Source: Eopsaltria australis | Lineage: Eukaryota > Chordata > Aves > Passeriformes > Petroicidae | Length of the DNA stretch: 64,000 nucleotides | NCBI GenBank assembly: GCA_034509425.1 | Contig: JAVTVJ010000228.1 | Coordinates: forward strand, 1,116,001-1,180,000 | Direction: 5' to 3' | Shown: positions 37,026-49,490 of the stretch, piece by piece | How positions within the stretch are numbered: position 1 is the stretch's first letter | Layout: every line of letters begins with the position of its first letter | Made by a program: the position numbers and the translations under genes | Notes under the pieces: model-generated | Seen by the model: the letters and a program-made list of their open reading frames with translations, nothing else | Database searches by the model: none | Told to the model about the DNA's origin: nothing

Positions 37026-40000
37026 AGGATTACCTGCCCTGGGTTCCCACCTGTGCCGGGCAAACCATTTTCCCTCTGTTTTGGGTCAGAGAAGAGGCCA
37101 TTGCCCAAAGTGCAGGAAATCTCAGTTTAAGCCACTTCACTCCACTTAATAAAGCAGCAAAGCACAAGGAAAGCAAGGAAAGCCTTTTTAACACATAAAA
37201 TACATATTTAAAATGTAAGATTGAGATATGCATGTGTATCTCTCCCTGGTTTTATTTCCAAATCTCTCTTCCTGACAGGCCCAGAGGCTGATGAGGCCAA
37301 GCCTGAGCCCTACACAGCCAACATCACTGATTAAACAAGCACAAACTTCCTCACCAGGCAGCTGCCCTAATCTAAGCAGCTCACAGCTTTCCCAGTTGTT
37401 TGTTCAGCTTCTTCCTTTACCATGGAGCTGCTCTACAAAACTGCAGGGTAATGAGACACACACACACAATTACCATTTTTTGAACTGCATTAGAAGTAAA
37501 TCCAGCATTAATAGCCCAAAGCCTCAGGTATCCTCTGTGATTTTATAAAGTTGCTTATCTAAGCAAACCCTGCAGGGACCAACCTCATTACTCACAGCAA
37601 AGCTCTTCTCCCACACCCTGATTAACAGTGTTTCTTTAATTTCCCAGCTCCAAAAAAACCCCACAGATTAAAACAAAAAGATAAAAAAAGAGGAGACATT
37701 TGTTTTCTCCATTTCAGTGCTAAAACAGCTTCCCAAGGAAAGCACCACGGGACCTGTCACTAGGCTGCTAAGGACACTCGGCCCTGGGGAATGGCATGTG
37801 CAAAGAGCAGCGGGGCTCCTGGGAGACAGGAGTCACCCATCCCAAAGGTAAGGGGCAGCTCAGAGGGACAGGAGGAGGCACAAGTGGAGCCACGAGTGCC
37901 ATGGTTTCCTCCTGGAGCAGTCGAGAGCTCCCAGCCCTGTGCTCCACTGGGACATGACCCTGCCCTCCACCCCTCGTGGGGACGGATGCATTCAAAGATA
38001 ATGGGTTTGACAGGGCCCCAGCTCCAGTACAGCAGCTCCTAGGGGAAAGAAAAGGGGAAAAAAAAAAAAAAGGAAAGGGACTTATGATTGTGAACATCCT
38101 CCCCAGGGCCTGATTACCCCTGAGACTAATGAGCAGCAATAACCAGTGTTGGACCAGTAAAGCAGCCCAGTCCTGAGCAATAAGGCAGCCAGGGAATACA
38201 CACAACAAAATCTGCTGATAAAAATGCTGATAATTCCCAAACCATCCACTTCTTGGCTGCCCAGTTACCCACTGTGTTTGGCTGGGTGGTTTGTCTCCCA
38301 GTAGAGCACTGACAGTGATCTGAGCCTGGGTGCAGCCTCCAGGGAACTGAAGGATCCTCCTGCAGCTCAGCACAGCTGGAGGAAGGGGAGTCTCCCCTCT
38401 AAATACAATTCAGCCCCTCAAAAGCCCAGCAGAACTCCACAGCTTCAGATGTAACAATTTATGAGTACCAGAGTATGAACAAATGGTCATTACACCCATC
38501 ACATGTCAGGCAGTAACTCTGGGGAACTGGGCTGCCTCCCCCAGCCCAGGCTGGCACCATCCTCCTCCTCTCCCAGTGCCAGGGCGGCAGCCAGGCCCTG
38601 CAGCACCGTCTTTCTGCTTCAGACAACAAGCTCCAACACAGAGGGGGGACTCAGCAGTGCAACCTCCCTCCAGCCTCTGCCAGCATTTTTCTGATCTAAC
38701 AGGTGGGTCTAGCACAGGAGGCCTCATTCTCCTCAGCCATCCAACCTCTGCCTCTTACAGTGGCTCTGTGAGGCTACACATCAGCTCTGTCACCATTTCA
38801 CAATATGCAAATAAAACCCAAATCAAATCCATGAAGCAAGAAAAGAGAGAACATAGCTTTGTTTCTTATTAGTTCACCTATGAGCCAGAAAGCCAAGTCA
38901 CAACCAGTATCTGTGGGCAAGAGACAGCAGGATGTTTGAGTGATGAGCTTCCAGCATCCTCCACTGCAGCAGGACAAACCCAGGACCCAGGTGGGCCTGA
39001 GATCCAGGCAGGCCACAGCTCTGCATGGCCAGAGACACCTGGACAGTCAGCTCTCACCTTCACCTGGCCTGGCACAGCACACCAAAATCTCAGAACCTGA
39101 GAAGCAATGCTGGGCACAGGGCCAGGGCCAAACTCAACAGCAGCTGTGGCATGGTGGGACTGGCACAAGGACTTGACATGGATGTGCCTGTGCTGCTGGA
39201 AGTGCTGCCACCCTGGATGGGATGTGCTGGCAGCCAGGGCCAGGCTAAGAGCTGGCAGGAGCAGAGTTGTTAACCAGGACATTTAAAGCAGACTGTAATC
39301 AAAGAAAAGCCACCTTCCTGTTAAAAACTGACCAGCAGCAGTGTGAAAGAACACCACTGCCCTTACAGGGCCCAGCCATTACAGCTCTAAACTCTTTGGA
39401 CACTGAGCTCACAGAGCTACCAGAGTAAGTACTACTGCAATGCATTGTTAATACATTGTGCAGTTACAGCTTCAGGTGTATGATTGATTTACTCAATGCA
39501 CGTCTCCTGGGAACCCAGAGAATGCTCATCAGCTCCCATCTCACTCTTACAGCCCAGAGCTGATCCAGATACAGAGGGACACTTCAGGCCTTAAGCATTC
39601 TGGTGGGAATGCCTCCAGCAGGAGCCACGGGCAGACTTTAGCTTTCCTCTAGTCATCTTAATTCATTTCAGTGTGCTTCCTGATGCTGGCCCTGGAAGCA
39701 AAATCAACAGTAAGAACTTGCCAAGGCTCTCAGCAGCTGCCTGGAGCCAGGGCCAGGCCAGGGAGCCCCCTGGGGCAGGGCTGGGTGCTGGCAGTGCTCA
39801 GATCGTGTCCCACCAGCCTGGCATCTCCCAGAGCCTCCAGCACCTCACCCTGGGCCTTCTCTGGAGAAAGGGCCAAGCTCCAAATGCCCAGGCACAGGCA
39901 CTGCTCTGGGGTGCACACACATCTGGACTGGGAAAGCTTCCTTCACTCCATGCAACGAGGCCACATCCCTCTCAGCTGCTCTCCCACCTCCCTCTCCTCA

Positions 40001-43000
40001 TCTAGCTCCCCATGATGAGCCAAGAGTACAAGAACAGACATCCCCAGGACATCCACCACCCATGGCAGCTGTCGCCTCTGAGAGCACAGCCTGTTCTCTA
40101 CCACCCAGGAGGGGAGGATCGGCTGCCTCAGGAGCCATTGTACCCAAAGGCACTCCACATCCACCCTCCACTGCCAGGGCATGCTCAGCATTCCCTGGAA
40201 AATATTACAAAGGGCAAAACCCAGTGCTCACCCCTGCTGTCCCCTGCATCAAGCTCTGTGCAGGCAGTTCAGTGCACCATGGAGGGGTAATTACGAGGAT
40301 ACCTGTCCCAGTTTATTATTACCTGGCCAGATATCAGTGTTTCTGTGCAGATACAGCCTTGTTCAAATTCAGGGAAGAAGGTAAAAGCGGTTTCCCATTT
40401 GCTGAGCCCCAGGCTGTCTGCCCAGCTCATTGTGGCCCCTCTGCACACACCGAAGGGAGAGCAGAGCAGGACTCCTGTCCTGAGGAAGTGGGGCACAGAG
40501 GGGTAACATGACCTGCCCAGGCAAGCAGGGTCACACTGCCTCTCCCAGATGCCCTATCCACTGATCCTTATCATCTCCAGCAATACAGAGGAGGGCTGGT
40601 TCAATGAAAAGCAGGACAGCTTTGCTGGGTTTGAGCCCCAGTACCTCCAGCTGTTCTTTGTCTGCCAGCACAGCTCATTTCAACCGCTAAGTACACTCAC
40701 CTGCTCCTCTTGTCTTCCAGGTCCACCTCCATGTGCTGCAAAGCCAAGCTGTGCCAGTGCCCGTGCTTGGCTCCAAGGCTGGTCCCTACACGCTGCCTGA
40801 GGGCGTGCCAGGAACAGAGACCTCACTGGGGCTCAGAGGGTGGAGGAAAAGCCCAGCAAACCAGACACAGGGATTGTGCAGGGCTGGCTTTGACCTCCCC
40901 AGTTCTGCTAAATCTAATAGCACACCCCTACTACAAGAGGAGGCTTCAGCTCGCAGATCAAAGCCCCTTCGAACCCCCTTCAAATCTAGAAGTTGTTTTA
41001 AGGCACGTACAAGGGACAACACCACAGTTACAGGCCAATCCATAGATCTAAGAGGGTCCTACTGGATTTTGCACTTCCACTGAAGCATTCCTAGAGAGCC
41101 AGCAGTTAAAAGAAGTTACATCATGAAGAGGAGGAAAAGGAGATTAAGAGGATACGATAAGATCAAGTGCTGTCAGCCTCAAGCAAACCTCAAAATTAAG
41201 TCCTGAGGTAAGAAGAGCAAAGTAATTACCTCACTGAACAGCTTTTCTTTTACCCATTACAAGAAGATTTCCACCCAGGACTGGGTGTGTTCAGGGGAAA
41301 TGCTCTTTGATGCAGTCAGGGGTACCAAGGCAGGGCAGAGACAAGCCCACTGCAAACCTTCCACAGCCTCATGTTTCTCCAGGACAGGGAAGAGATTCAT
41401 ATGTGTTTTCCTTTCTGATAGCTGCAATTCCTGAGACTCTGCTGAACACAGGCTCCCTAGCAGCAGCCTGCCCAGAGGCCCTGGGCAAGTGTATGAAGAG
41501 TCACCAGTCAGTGATGAGACTTTTAGGCAAGTTATGTCATAAATGCAGCCAAGAATGTCTCTGCCTGGAGGGTAAATCCCTCCAGTGACCTTATTGAGTC
41601 ACTGCCTGCTGACTCACACACTTGGGCAGCCTGAGCTGAGTTATAAGCAAGGAGATGTCATGGTGACAAGGACTCAGTGACTGTCCCCTAACACACGAGT
41701 CTTACAGGTTCTCCTGGATGGCAGGAGCTTGTTTGCAACAGGAATCACCCCCACTCTGCTCTTCTGCACTCACTCCCACCTCCTCAAGCCACAGGCCATC
41801 ATCACATGAGCAGGGACTTCATCTGCTCTTGGGACAGGACAGCTCCCAGCAGAAGCAAGGAAGTCATGTCACTGTTCAACATACCAAGGAGTCAAGTGGA
41901 CAGGAGCAAAAGGCCACAATGCCACACAAAGCAGAGAACACAGAGCCAAAATAGCAGCCAGCCCCCAGGCACCACCCCCTGACCTGCTGCATGGCAGCCT
42001 GGGCTCCAGCTGTCACATAAGCCCCATCTCCCAGCCACCTGCAGGGCACACGCTGCTACCTGTGCTGCTCTCCCCAGCAGAAGTCACCCCTCTGCAAACA
42101 GCCCCGGGGAGCAGGGAAGAGAGATGCAAGGCTCAGCCAGCTCCTTCCCCCTCACAAACAGAAAGATCTCTTCACAGGAGCCACGTGAAAGGGTTGGTGT
42201 CAGTGCTTGCTCTGGGAGCAACACACAGGGTCAGAGCTCTAATATTAGAGCACAGATGATGACAAGGAAGAAGGGAAGAAACAAGAAAAGACCCATATAA
42301 ATAGCAGCATTGTCCTCACTGCATTTCACAGGGCATCTGATGTCAAATAGGATCGTTCACTCAGAGATGAAGTCTCTAATTGATTCCCATCTGACAGTTT
42401 CTTATCCAGCACTTGTTCACCAGCCAAACAAGCTGAGTAAATATGCTTTGTTCTACCATTAAAGCCAGTGACAAATCATTGGCTTGCAACAAACCCAGTG
42501 TAAACAGCATCCTTCCTCCTGGGCCAGATCTCCTCCTATTCCCCTGACGCCCTCCCACTGCTGCACTTGGATGCTCTGCCAGCTCCAGTTCTGGCATGGG
42601 GTAAAGACCTACGTGATAGGGACCAGCACATACTTGGCTTTGGGAAGAGAAGTTGCTCTCTCAAGGGAGTTTGGGCTGCAAAACACCTTTGCAGACCTCA
42701 AGTGAAACCTGGTGCAGCCCAGAACATTAATTTAATAACAGAGACATCCAATCTACAGCCTAGAAACAAGACTCCTTACAGGAGGCAGACCCTGATCTGA
42801 GTAGAGCCAGGTTAGGCTGGCAGTGCCACAGACACATTTTATGGTTGAGCAGAGTTCGAGACAGATGGGGCATGTTCTTGCCCTGGACACACTTGTCCTG
42901 ACCTTTGGAGTGTCCCCAGCAGATTTCAGCATCCCCAAAGACCATCAGTAACTGCCAGTTTTTCTCCTCTTCTTCTCCGAAGAGGCTGCTTAGGGAGAAC

Positions 43001-43545
43001 ACCAGAGCTTGGATGCTCCATGGTCCTTTCCTAGCATCCACAACTATGGGATGAGGCATGACAGTGGATATTCCAGGTGAGTCCTTTCTGGATCTATCTA
43101 TAGACCTGCTGAACAAGAATCTGCCCAGTGCCTTTCAAATGAGCGATCTGCCTCCCCAGCCTACTGCAACACCAAGATCCAGGCACCTGTTACCTTCTTG
43201 AGGAAGCAGCACCTCCCTTCAGCCTTTTTCCATTAACTACCCCCAAGTTTCACTGCCAACTTCTGGTTTTTGTATCAAAAGATGAGGTGAGTGACAGTTA
43301 CACCTTCCTCTGACTCAGAGCCTTCATGATTTGTAAGTCTGCATCACATTTTCCTTTCCATTTTCATTCAATCAACGCACATTTCATTTCACTCCTGTTT
43401 CCAGACTGCTGATGGAGTCTCCACACCAGTCCTGAGGTGTTACCACCACCAGCTTCTCCATCCTTAACACTCCAAAGGTGACACACAGCTGACCCTTTGC
43501 GTTCTATCACACAACTCCTTTCCAGCGCCTGAAAGACCCTTCTTA
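37026..43545. other. unique non-coding sequence, 6.5 kb
   Basis: No CR1 or LTR was recognised. Simple runs are present: a short AC repeat at 37456-37468 and an A14 tract at 38058-38071. A TATA-like string (CATATAAATAG) lies near 42294 without other promoter support. The 201-codon minus frame at 37768-38373 has no recognisable domain. Confidence 0.35.
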
Positions 43546-43660
43546 GAAACAGAGTGGTGAAGGTTGGAAAGGACCTTTAAGATCACCAAATCCAACCCCC
43601 AACCCAGCACAACCACCACATACACCTCATCTTTGAGCACCAGCAGTGAGAAACCACTGA
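43546..43660 (-). mobile_element. CR1: older CR1 3' fragment
   Basis: The stretch 'gtggtgaaggttggaaagga' then 'cctttaagatcaccaaatcc' matches, in reverse, the 3' end of an older CR1 subfamily. Similarity fades after about 100 bp. Confidence 0.75.
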
Positions 43661-46500
43661 GCTGAACCCTGCAGGGGCACACAGGGCCAAGGGTGCTGCT
43701 CACCCAAGAGAGCACCTTTCCAGGTGCACCCCACCACCTAACCAGCACCTAGACTCATCAGCGCACACCAGAGTCCATGGAAAAGCCAGCTGGTGGCACT
43801 TGAAGGAGTGGTAAACACAATGTGTACCTCCTGTCTGACTGCTGGCTCTCAATTCTCCCATGCTGGGGGTACAGCATCCTTCAGTGGGAAGCTCCCGGCT
43901 CACTCTCCTGCAGCTATGACCAGCAGCAAAGCCACAGTTTGGGCAAACTGTCATCACCCATCCCGAGAGGAGAGTGGCCCAGCAAACAAAACAAGCCCTG
44001 CTGCCTCAGGTCATGCCCGAGTATCATTGAGGTAGCAGCTTCACCAGGAGGCTTTGCTTAAACACCCTGTGATCCCATTGTAAGCTACATCTTTGCTTCC
44101 TGACATTTGCTAAACCCCAAAGCACCCAGCATGGAGGAAATCCAAAGAAAGGGAAAAAAAAAAAAAAACCTCAACATTTTTCAAACAGATGATTACTGAG
44201 AGCTAGGGAGACCTTGTGGTATTGTGAAGGGCCCACTCAAAGCATATATTGCTTTTCAAACCCAGATGAGAGTCACTGCCAAAACAAGAGTCTTGTATTG
44301 ATTTCAGCCCCAGTGAAGAGTAGGGAGAAGTGGGTGAGGGTAGAAATTTAGTTCAGGTATTTACTATGAGGACCAAGGTCCTGCCTTAGCATGTGCTTGT
44401 CAAGGGACACATCTGAAAACGTGTGAGGAAGCACAAGTATAAACCTGAACCTGAGCCCTACTCTAGGATGTTTCCTAAATGCTGACCTTAGTGCTGATGT
44501 GTGGAATTTTCCTAAGCAAAGCTGGAATCACACGTTCCTCACACGACTGCAGAGGAAGTGGCACTGAGAACCCCAGCTCAAGCCTGGTGGGAAGGGGTGG
44601 CTCTAACCAAACAGGACGAACGGGACCCTTGGACTTGCACACAGAGGATCTGTTTTCTTCCCAAATCCATTGACAAATGCTCTGGCCAGGGCACCCCCAG
44701 GTGGTGCCATGCCTTCAGCAAAGCCTCATGAGAGTGCCACAGCCACCACTCTGAAGGTGGTCACAAGGCCATCCTGCAGGAGTGACTCCCAGTCCCTTGC
44801 TCTGAAGGACTTGCAGTGCTCTGTCACTTGAAAACATTGTTGTCATCATCTGGGAAACAGAGGAATAATATAATCACATGTTTCTGATATCTCTGTTTAC
44901 AACTGAATTTCCAAGTCCTCCCAGAAAACATCTCTTGGGAACATTTCTGTAAGCATAGCTTAGCTGGAAAACTTTGGGCTCTGGCTTGGAGATTACAGCA
45001 AATCCACCTCACGTGGCTCAGAGTGAACTGGGAACAAGTGACAGCTTGGGTCTCAGCTGAGAACTCAAACAGGAGAAGGGGAGGGGAAGTGGGAACATCC
45101 TCAGATACACTTAGCTGCTCACAGACCTGTGGTTTAGCTCATCCTGAGCTCATCTGTGTACACACATGGCAACTATTCCAGGTCAAAAACCACTCAAGTC
45201 TATGGCAAGACCTCCCCCCTCAACTCTGCTGCCACTGGACTTGGCCCTGGCAATCCCTCTGATTATGCCAAGCCAAGTTACTCACATTAAGCCTTATTCC
45301 AGGATCAGACCTGCTGCAATTGTCACTTCTGCAGGAGAATTCCTAGTTATGTTTGAATTTTAATGTCCCAACAAAAATGAGAGATTGTGATCCTTTAAGT
45401 AGTGTTCACTGCTCAGGGTTTGAAGGATACTCTTCATATTTCCAGTATGGGTGGAGGTAAGATTACAATGTCCTTAAACTGTCCACTTCCCTGCCTTTAA
45501 GTGCCTGGGATTTTTGAACTATGCAGCACATGGCTGCATCCCAAACCACCATCCCTCAGAACCCTTACAGCTTGGGAACTTCCCATCTCACTCCAGCTGC
45601 TTGGGGTAGATGTGGAAACATTTCTTCCAAGTTTCCCATGTGCCAGTGAGTGAACAGTGGCTGGAACCCAACATGCCTGGGTTCCAACATGAGGGGCTCC
45701 AAGAGGCTTGGAAGCAGCACCCTCGCATCTGTGGTGTGCCAGCACCTCACCTTCCCCTCCAGCCAACATTGTCAAGAATGGGGCTTTCTCCTATGCTGTC
45801 CATGACAGCAAAGAAAACTCGACTTCCAAATACCTTACACCCTCCCTGCCCTCAGGAATGGGTCTCTCCTGTACCATATCATGCCACCCTCTGTATGGAG
45901 AGCATGCCTAACTCCTCAGTATTTCTATTCACCATTTCTGTGTACTCTCCAACCATGCCCAAAGATGGTCCAGAACACAAATCCCTGCACAAGGTCCCAA
46001 AGCACTTTGCCAGGTCACTGGGATTTCACTAGACTTCACACAGGGCTGCAGTATCAGCCTCTGGCCACAGGGTTTAGAGCCCACTGCCAGTGCCCACCTC
46101 CATCTCAGGCAGATCCTGGTGTCATGCAGACTGTGAGACAGTCACAGATGCGAGACACAGGACCGGCAGAAGTGACAGGGCCCTGCAATTCCCTGGCTAT
46201 GGAAGATCAGCCTTGCCCTTCTGCCAAGCACTGAAAAGCAGAGCAATAAAGGACACGAAACCAAGGTTTCACCGAGCTCTCTTCCCAGGGAACTGCAAAT
46301 ATTTGCAGTGTTTTATCCAATATCCCTCCGTGTTTGCCCAGCACCCAAAGATAAATGAACAGGTCACGTACACTTAAGATATAAAGATTTCATAAGACTT
46401 CAGCACAAACATCAGTGAGGCACTGTTGCCACAGGGAAACAATCAGCATCCATGAGCAGCCAGGGATCCAGAGTGCCGGTGCCACAGCGGGCTGTCATGC
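43661..46500. other. unique non-coding sequence
   Basis: No gene or named repeat was recognised. An A15 tract lies at 44154-44168. The stretch ends at the left edge of the LTR-like element. Confidence 0.4.
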
Positions 46501-46628
46501 TGTAGTGGTTTCAGTTCACCTATTCGAGTTTCTGGCCAAATGCCAGCACACTTATCAAAATTTACCTGATGTTTGCTGTGAGATGGGGATTAGGAGTAGG
46601 CAAAGCAGGCTCAAACTTATAAAGAAAG

Positions 46629-46634
46629 TTTATT
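46629..46634 (-). terminator. AATAAA polyadenylation signal in the LTR-like element
   Basis: The plus-strand string TTTATT at this position is AATAAA on the minus strand. It lies 128 bp from the 3' end of the LTR-like element, where an LTR polyadenylation signal would be expected. Confidence 0.45.
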
Positions 46635-47536
46635 AATACACCTAAGACAGAGAGGAAAAGAGAAAAAAAACAAGAACCAGAACAAACTCCTCAGACCATC
46701 CCTCCTTCCCCCACCTCTCCATTACTTTCTCCCTGTCAATACACAAAAAGACAACACTTCGACCTCCAGTCAGTTTACCACCTCTGAAATAGTCCTTGTT
46801 TCAGTTCATTTAGGGAGAGAAGTCTCTTTTGCTTATACCATGGATTTTCTGTAAGGAAATACAGTTTTTTATGGGTCTTCTGCCTCACCATCAGCCGCCA
46901 CCCAGAAGAAAGATCAGCTTAATGGTGGATCCCTCCCACACCAGCAGCCTTCCCACAGCCACTATGCTGGGTCATGAACAGTCCATGGGGTTCCTTTTTA
47001 AGGATGCTCAGTTCAATTGCAGCAACAAAGAAAATCCCTTCTTCTGTGGTGAGCAGCACAGGCTCTCCTGACAACTCAGGTTCTCTGGCATTCCCCCGGG
47101 ACCAGGGCTCTGGGTCACAGCCTCTCCTCTCTCTTGGTTCAAGTTTCTCATCAGGCTGTACTTCTTTCAATACCTACTTGTCTTTACCCAGGTATTTCAG
47201 TTCACTGGCTGCAATTAGAACCTCACATCCCCCCTTTGGACTATATCTTCATCTATTACAGGGAATTTATTAGCTCAGTCCTCAACCATGGTTCTCCAAA
47301 ATAATTTTCAGCTTCCCTCTTGAAGCACTTCTCATACACCTCCCTCTAGGTATCGGTTCTGCTTTCCTCACTGACTGTAAAGTCTCTATGCTGCATTTAT
47401 GTAGATGTCCTCACCCGTTCCTCTCTCTGTGCAGGGAAGGATGGGTGTCTGTAAGTTTAGTCCAGGCATGGACAGAGTTAATCTCTCTCTCCCCAGCAGT
47501 GTGATGATCACGTGCTCCCCACCGGGCTGTTTGAAA

Positions 47537-47688
47537 AGGTCCGAGCTGGATGGCAGAAGCTCTCAGAGTCTCTGTGCCTGGCTCAGAAAGGTCCGAGCTG
47601 GATGGCAGAAGCTCTCAGAGTCTCTGTGCCTGGCTCAGAAAGGTCCGAGCTGGATGGCAGAAGCTCTCAGAGTCTCTGTGCCTGGCTC
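47537..47688. repeat. 52-bp tandem repeat, three near-identical copies
   Basis: Units start at 47537, 47589 and 47641, each opening 'aggtccgagctggatggcag' and ending in 'gtgcctggctc'. Copies 1 and 2 are identical by eye and the third matches for its first 48 bases. The seed 'ccgagctggatgg' recurs once more at 47750, so the array was probably longer. The unit length is not a multiple of three, so the open frames crossing the array shift frame from copy to copy and are not a coding repeat. Confidence 0.97.
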
Positions 47689-48229
47689 TGTGAAGCTGGC
47701 TCAGCCTGGTAGGGCCGGCCGGGCCCGGGGTGACAGAGCAGGGCCTGGCCCGAGCTGGATGGAGTCCGGCCCGGTCCTTGCCTGGCCCGGAGCAGGGGCC
47801 TGGCCCTGTCTGGTGGAGCTGACCTGTCGGCTGAACTGCATCTGCCAAGAGCCCAGGCCGGTTCCTCCCCCACGCCCAGCTGCAGCTGCACGGCCATTCC
47901 AAACCTCCCTTCCCCTCCGCTCCCTCCCTCTGGTTGGGGGGCGTGGGGGGAAAAAGAGAAGGCCCAGAAGGCCCAGCCTTAGCAGGGAGAGAAGCAGAGG
48001 AGCCGCTTCACTTTCAACAGCAGCAGGCAAAAAGAGGAAGAGGCTCGGAGGTTCTCTGCTTATTTATGATTTTTTCCTGGAAGGCAGATCAACTTTTAAT
48101 TGGTTTACCTACATATCAATTCTTAAAACTCCCTGGTTATTGGCTCTCTCTCTCAGGAAGGAAGTTATATCCCTTCCTGCAGCATCGGTCACTTCCTAGA
48201 TTTTGACCCCTCCTGACTAACCCAGGACA

Positions 48230-49027
48230 CGTGCCCACCTGGTCACTGTCCCCTTACCAGCCCCAGGGATAGATGCTCAGATCACATACACCGGCTTGTC
48301 CATGTCAATGCTCACTGTCCCCACAGCCCAGCAGAAGCCACAACAGAGCCAGCATGGGCACAGCCATGGCTGCAGGTAAGTTCCAGCACTTTCAGGTGAG
48401 GTTTGCAGCAGACACCTTTGGAAACCTCTTCCAATACCTCCCGAAATGATGGCATGTTCTCGAGCTCTTTGCACTGAACGATGAGGGTTGTGACCCTCAT
48501 GTTCAGTTTGTGTGGCAGCACCCCAGAGCCACGTCTGTATCTCCACCTGGGTGGACACTCCATCACCAACAGCTCCTCTACATGCTCCTTTCTCTGCTCT
48601 GTTTCCCCTAGAAATGCTCCTGACCAATCCTAGCAGCCTGCTTTCCGAGCTTTGGCTCCCTCTTCCCAACAGCCTGTTTTCAATCGTGTTAAAAGGTCAA
48701 GTAATGCAGAAACAAATCTGCACTAAAGGTCAGGCAGCTTCCCCCACCCTGCAAGGCTGAAGAAAAGCCCCTCTGGCTCCAGCAGAGCAGAGTCCCTGAT
48801 CCACCGCAGCCATCTCTCCCTCCCCCACCTCAGCCTCAAAAGAGTTGGGCAAGGCCAGGGCCAGATGAGTTTTGGCCAGAAACTGGGTGCCACAAGCCCA
48901 TGTCATAGCCACACTGGGAATGTCACTCCACAACATCACCATTACAGTTCTGAATTGTTTCTCTGTTTTCCTGGACATTCTGAGCTCCCAAAGCTGTCTA
49001 ATAGCATCACACCAGCCCAAGACTGGG
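48230..49027. other. unique sequence between LTR and CR1
   Basis: No gene is confirmed. A 49-bp segment at 48327-48375 is bounded by 'ctcactgtccccacag' and 'GTAAGTT', good plus-strand splice signals, but it has no recognised coding content. Confidence 0.4.
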
Positions 49028-49490
49028 CCAGGCTGGTCCAGCCTCAGCTCAAGTCCTGGGGGCAGTTTTGGGTACCACAATATCAGAAGGACCTAAACAG
49101 GAATCCAAAGGAGGGACATGAGGAAGGGTGTGGAGGGGCCATACGAGGAGTAGCTGAAGGCTTCTTCAGCTTGGAGGAGATTGAGGTCAGACTTCTTCAG
49201 GGTCTGCAGCTTCCTCTCAAGGGGGCAGCTTTAATATCTGCTCTCTGTGACCAGGGACAGGACCCAGGGAAAGGCTGGAGCTGTGCCAGGGGAGGGTCAG
49301 GCTGGATCTCAGGAAAAGGTTCTTCCCTTCAGTGGTGGGGCACTGACCAGGCTCCCAGGGAATGGGCATGGCCCCGAGGCTGCCAGAGCTCCAGGAATGC
49401 TTGGACAACGCTCCCAGGGATGCCCAGGGTGGGATTGTTGGGGTGTCTGTGCTGAGCCAAGATCTGGACTTGATGATCCAGGATTGGATG
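49028..49490 (+). mobile_element. CR1: CR1 retrotransposon, 3' part
   Basis: The copy begins in the end of ORF2 ('ctcaagtcctgggggcagtt') and passes through 'ggagggacatgaggaagggt'. It then carries 'tctcaggaaaaggttcttcc' and 'gggtgggattgttggggtgt', and ends with a degraded 'ttgatgatccaggattggat'. It is of the same subfamily type as 12593 and 31815. Confidence 0.94.

Larger units (their letters stand above)
46501..48229 (-). mobile_element. endogenous retrovirus LTR-like element
   Basis: Read on the minus strand the element begins TGTCCTGGGTTAG at 48229 and ends CCACTACA at 46501, giving the TG...CA termini of an LTR. The flanks carry a candidate 5-bp target-site duplication with one mismatch (catgc on the left, cgtgc on the right), which would suit an ERVL-type integration. 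TATA-like strings occur near 48170 and 48060, and a reversed AATAAA lies at 46629-46634 near the 3' end. No gag, pol or env remnant is visible, so it looks like a solo LTR or a non-autonomous derivative. At 1.73 kb it is long, and the TATA-to-AATAAA spacing of about 1.4 kb is unusual for one LTR. The GC-rich middle contains a 52-bp tandem repeat. Family assignment is inference. Confidence 0.6.

Noticed and set aside
37768..38373. 201-codon minus-strand frame
   Set aside because: It crosses an A14/T14 tract that produces a poly-Phe-like stretch, and no domain is recognisable.
42293..42303. TATA-box-like CATATAAATAG
   Set aside because: Nothing downstream looks like a first exon and there is no supporting motif cluster.
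47405..48199. 264-codon plus-strand frame through the 52-bp repeats
   Set aside because: It lies antisense within the LTR-like element. Its repeats are a by-product of the tandem array, which is not a multiple of three, and the rest is GC-driven openness.
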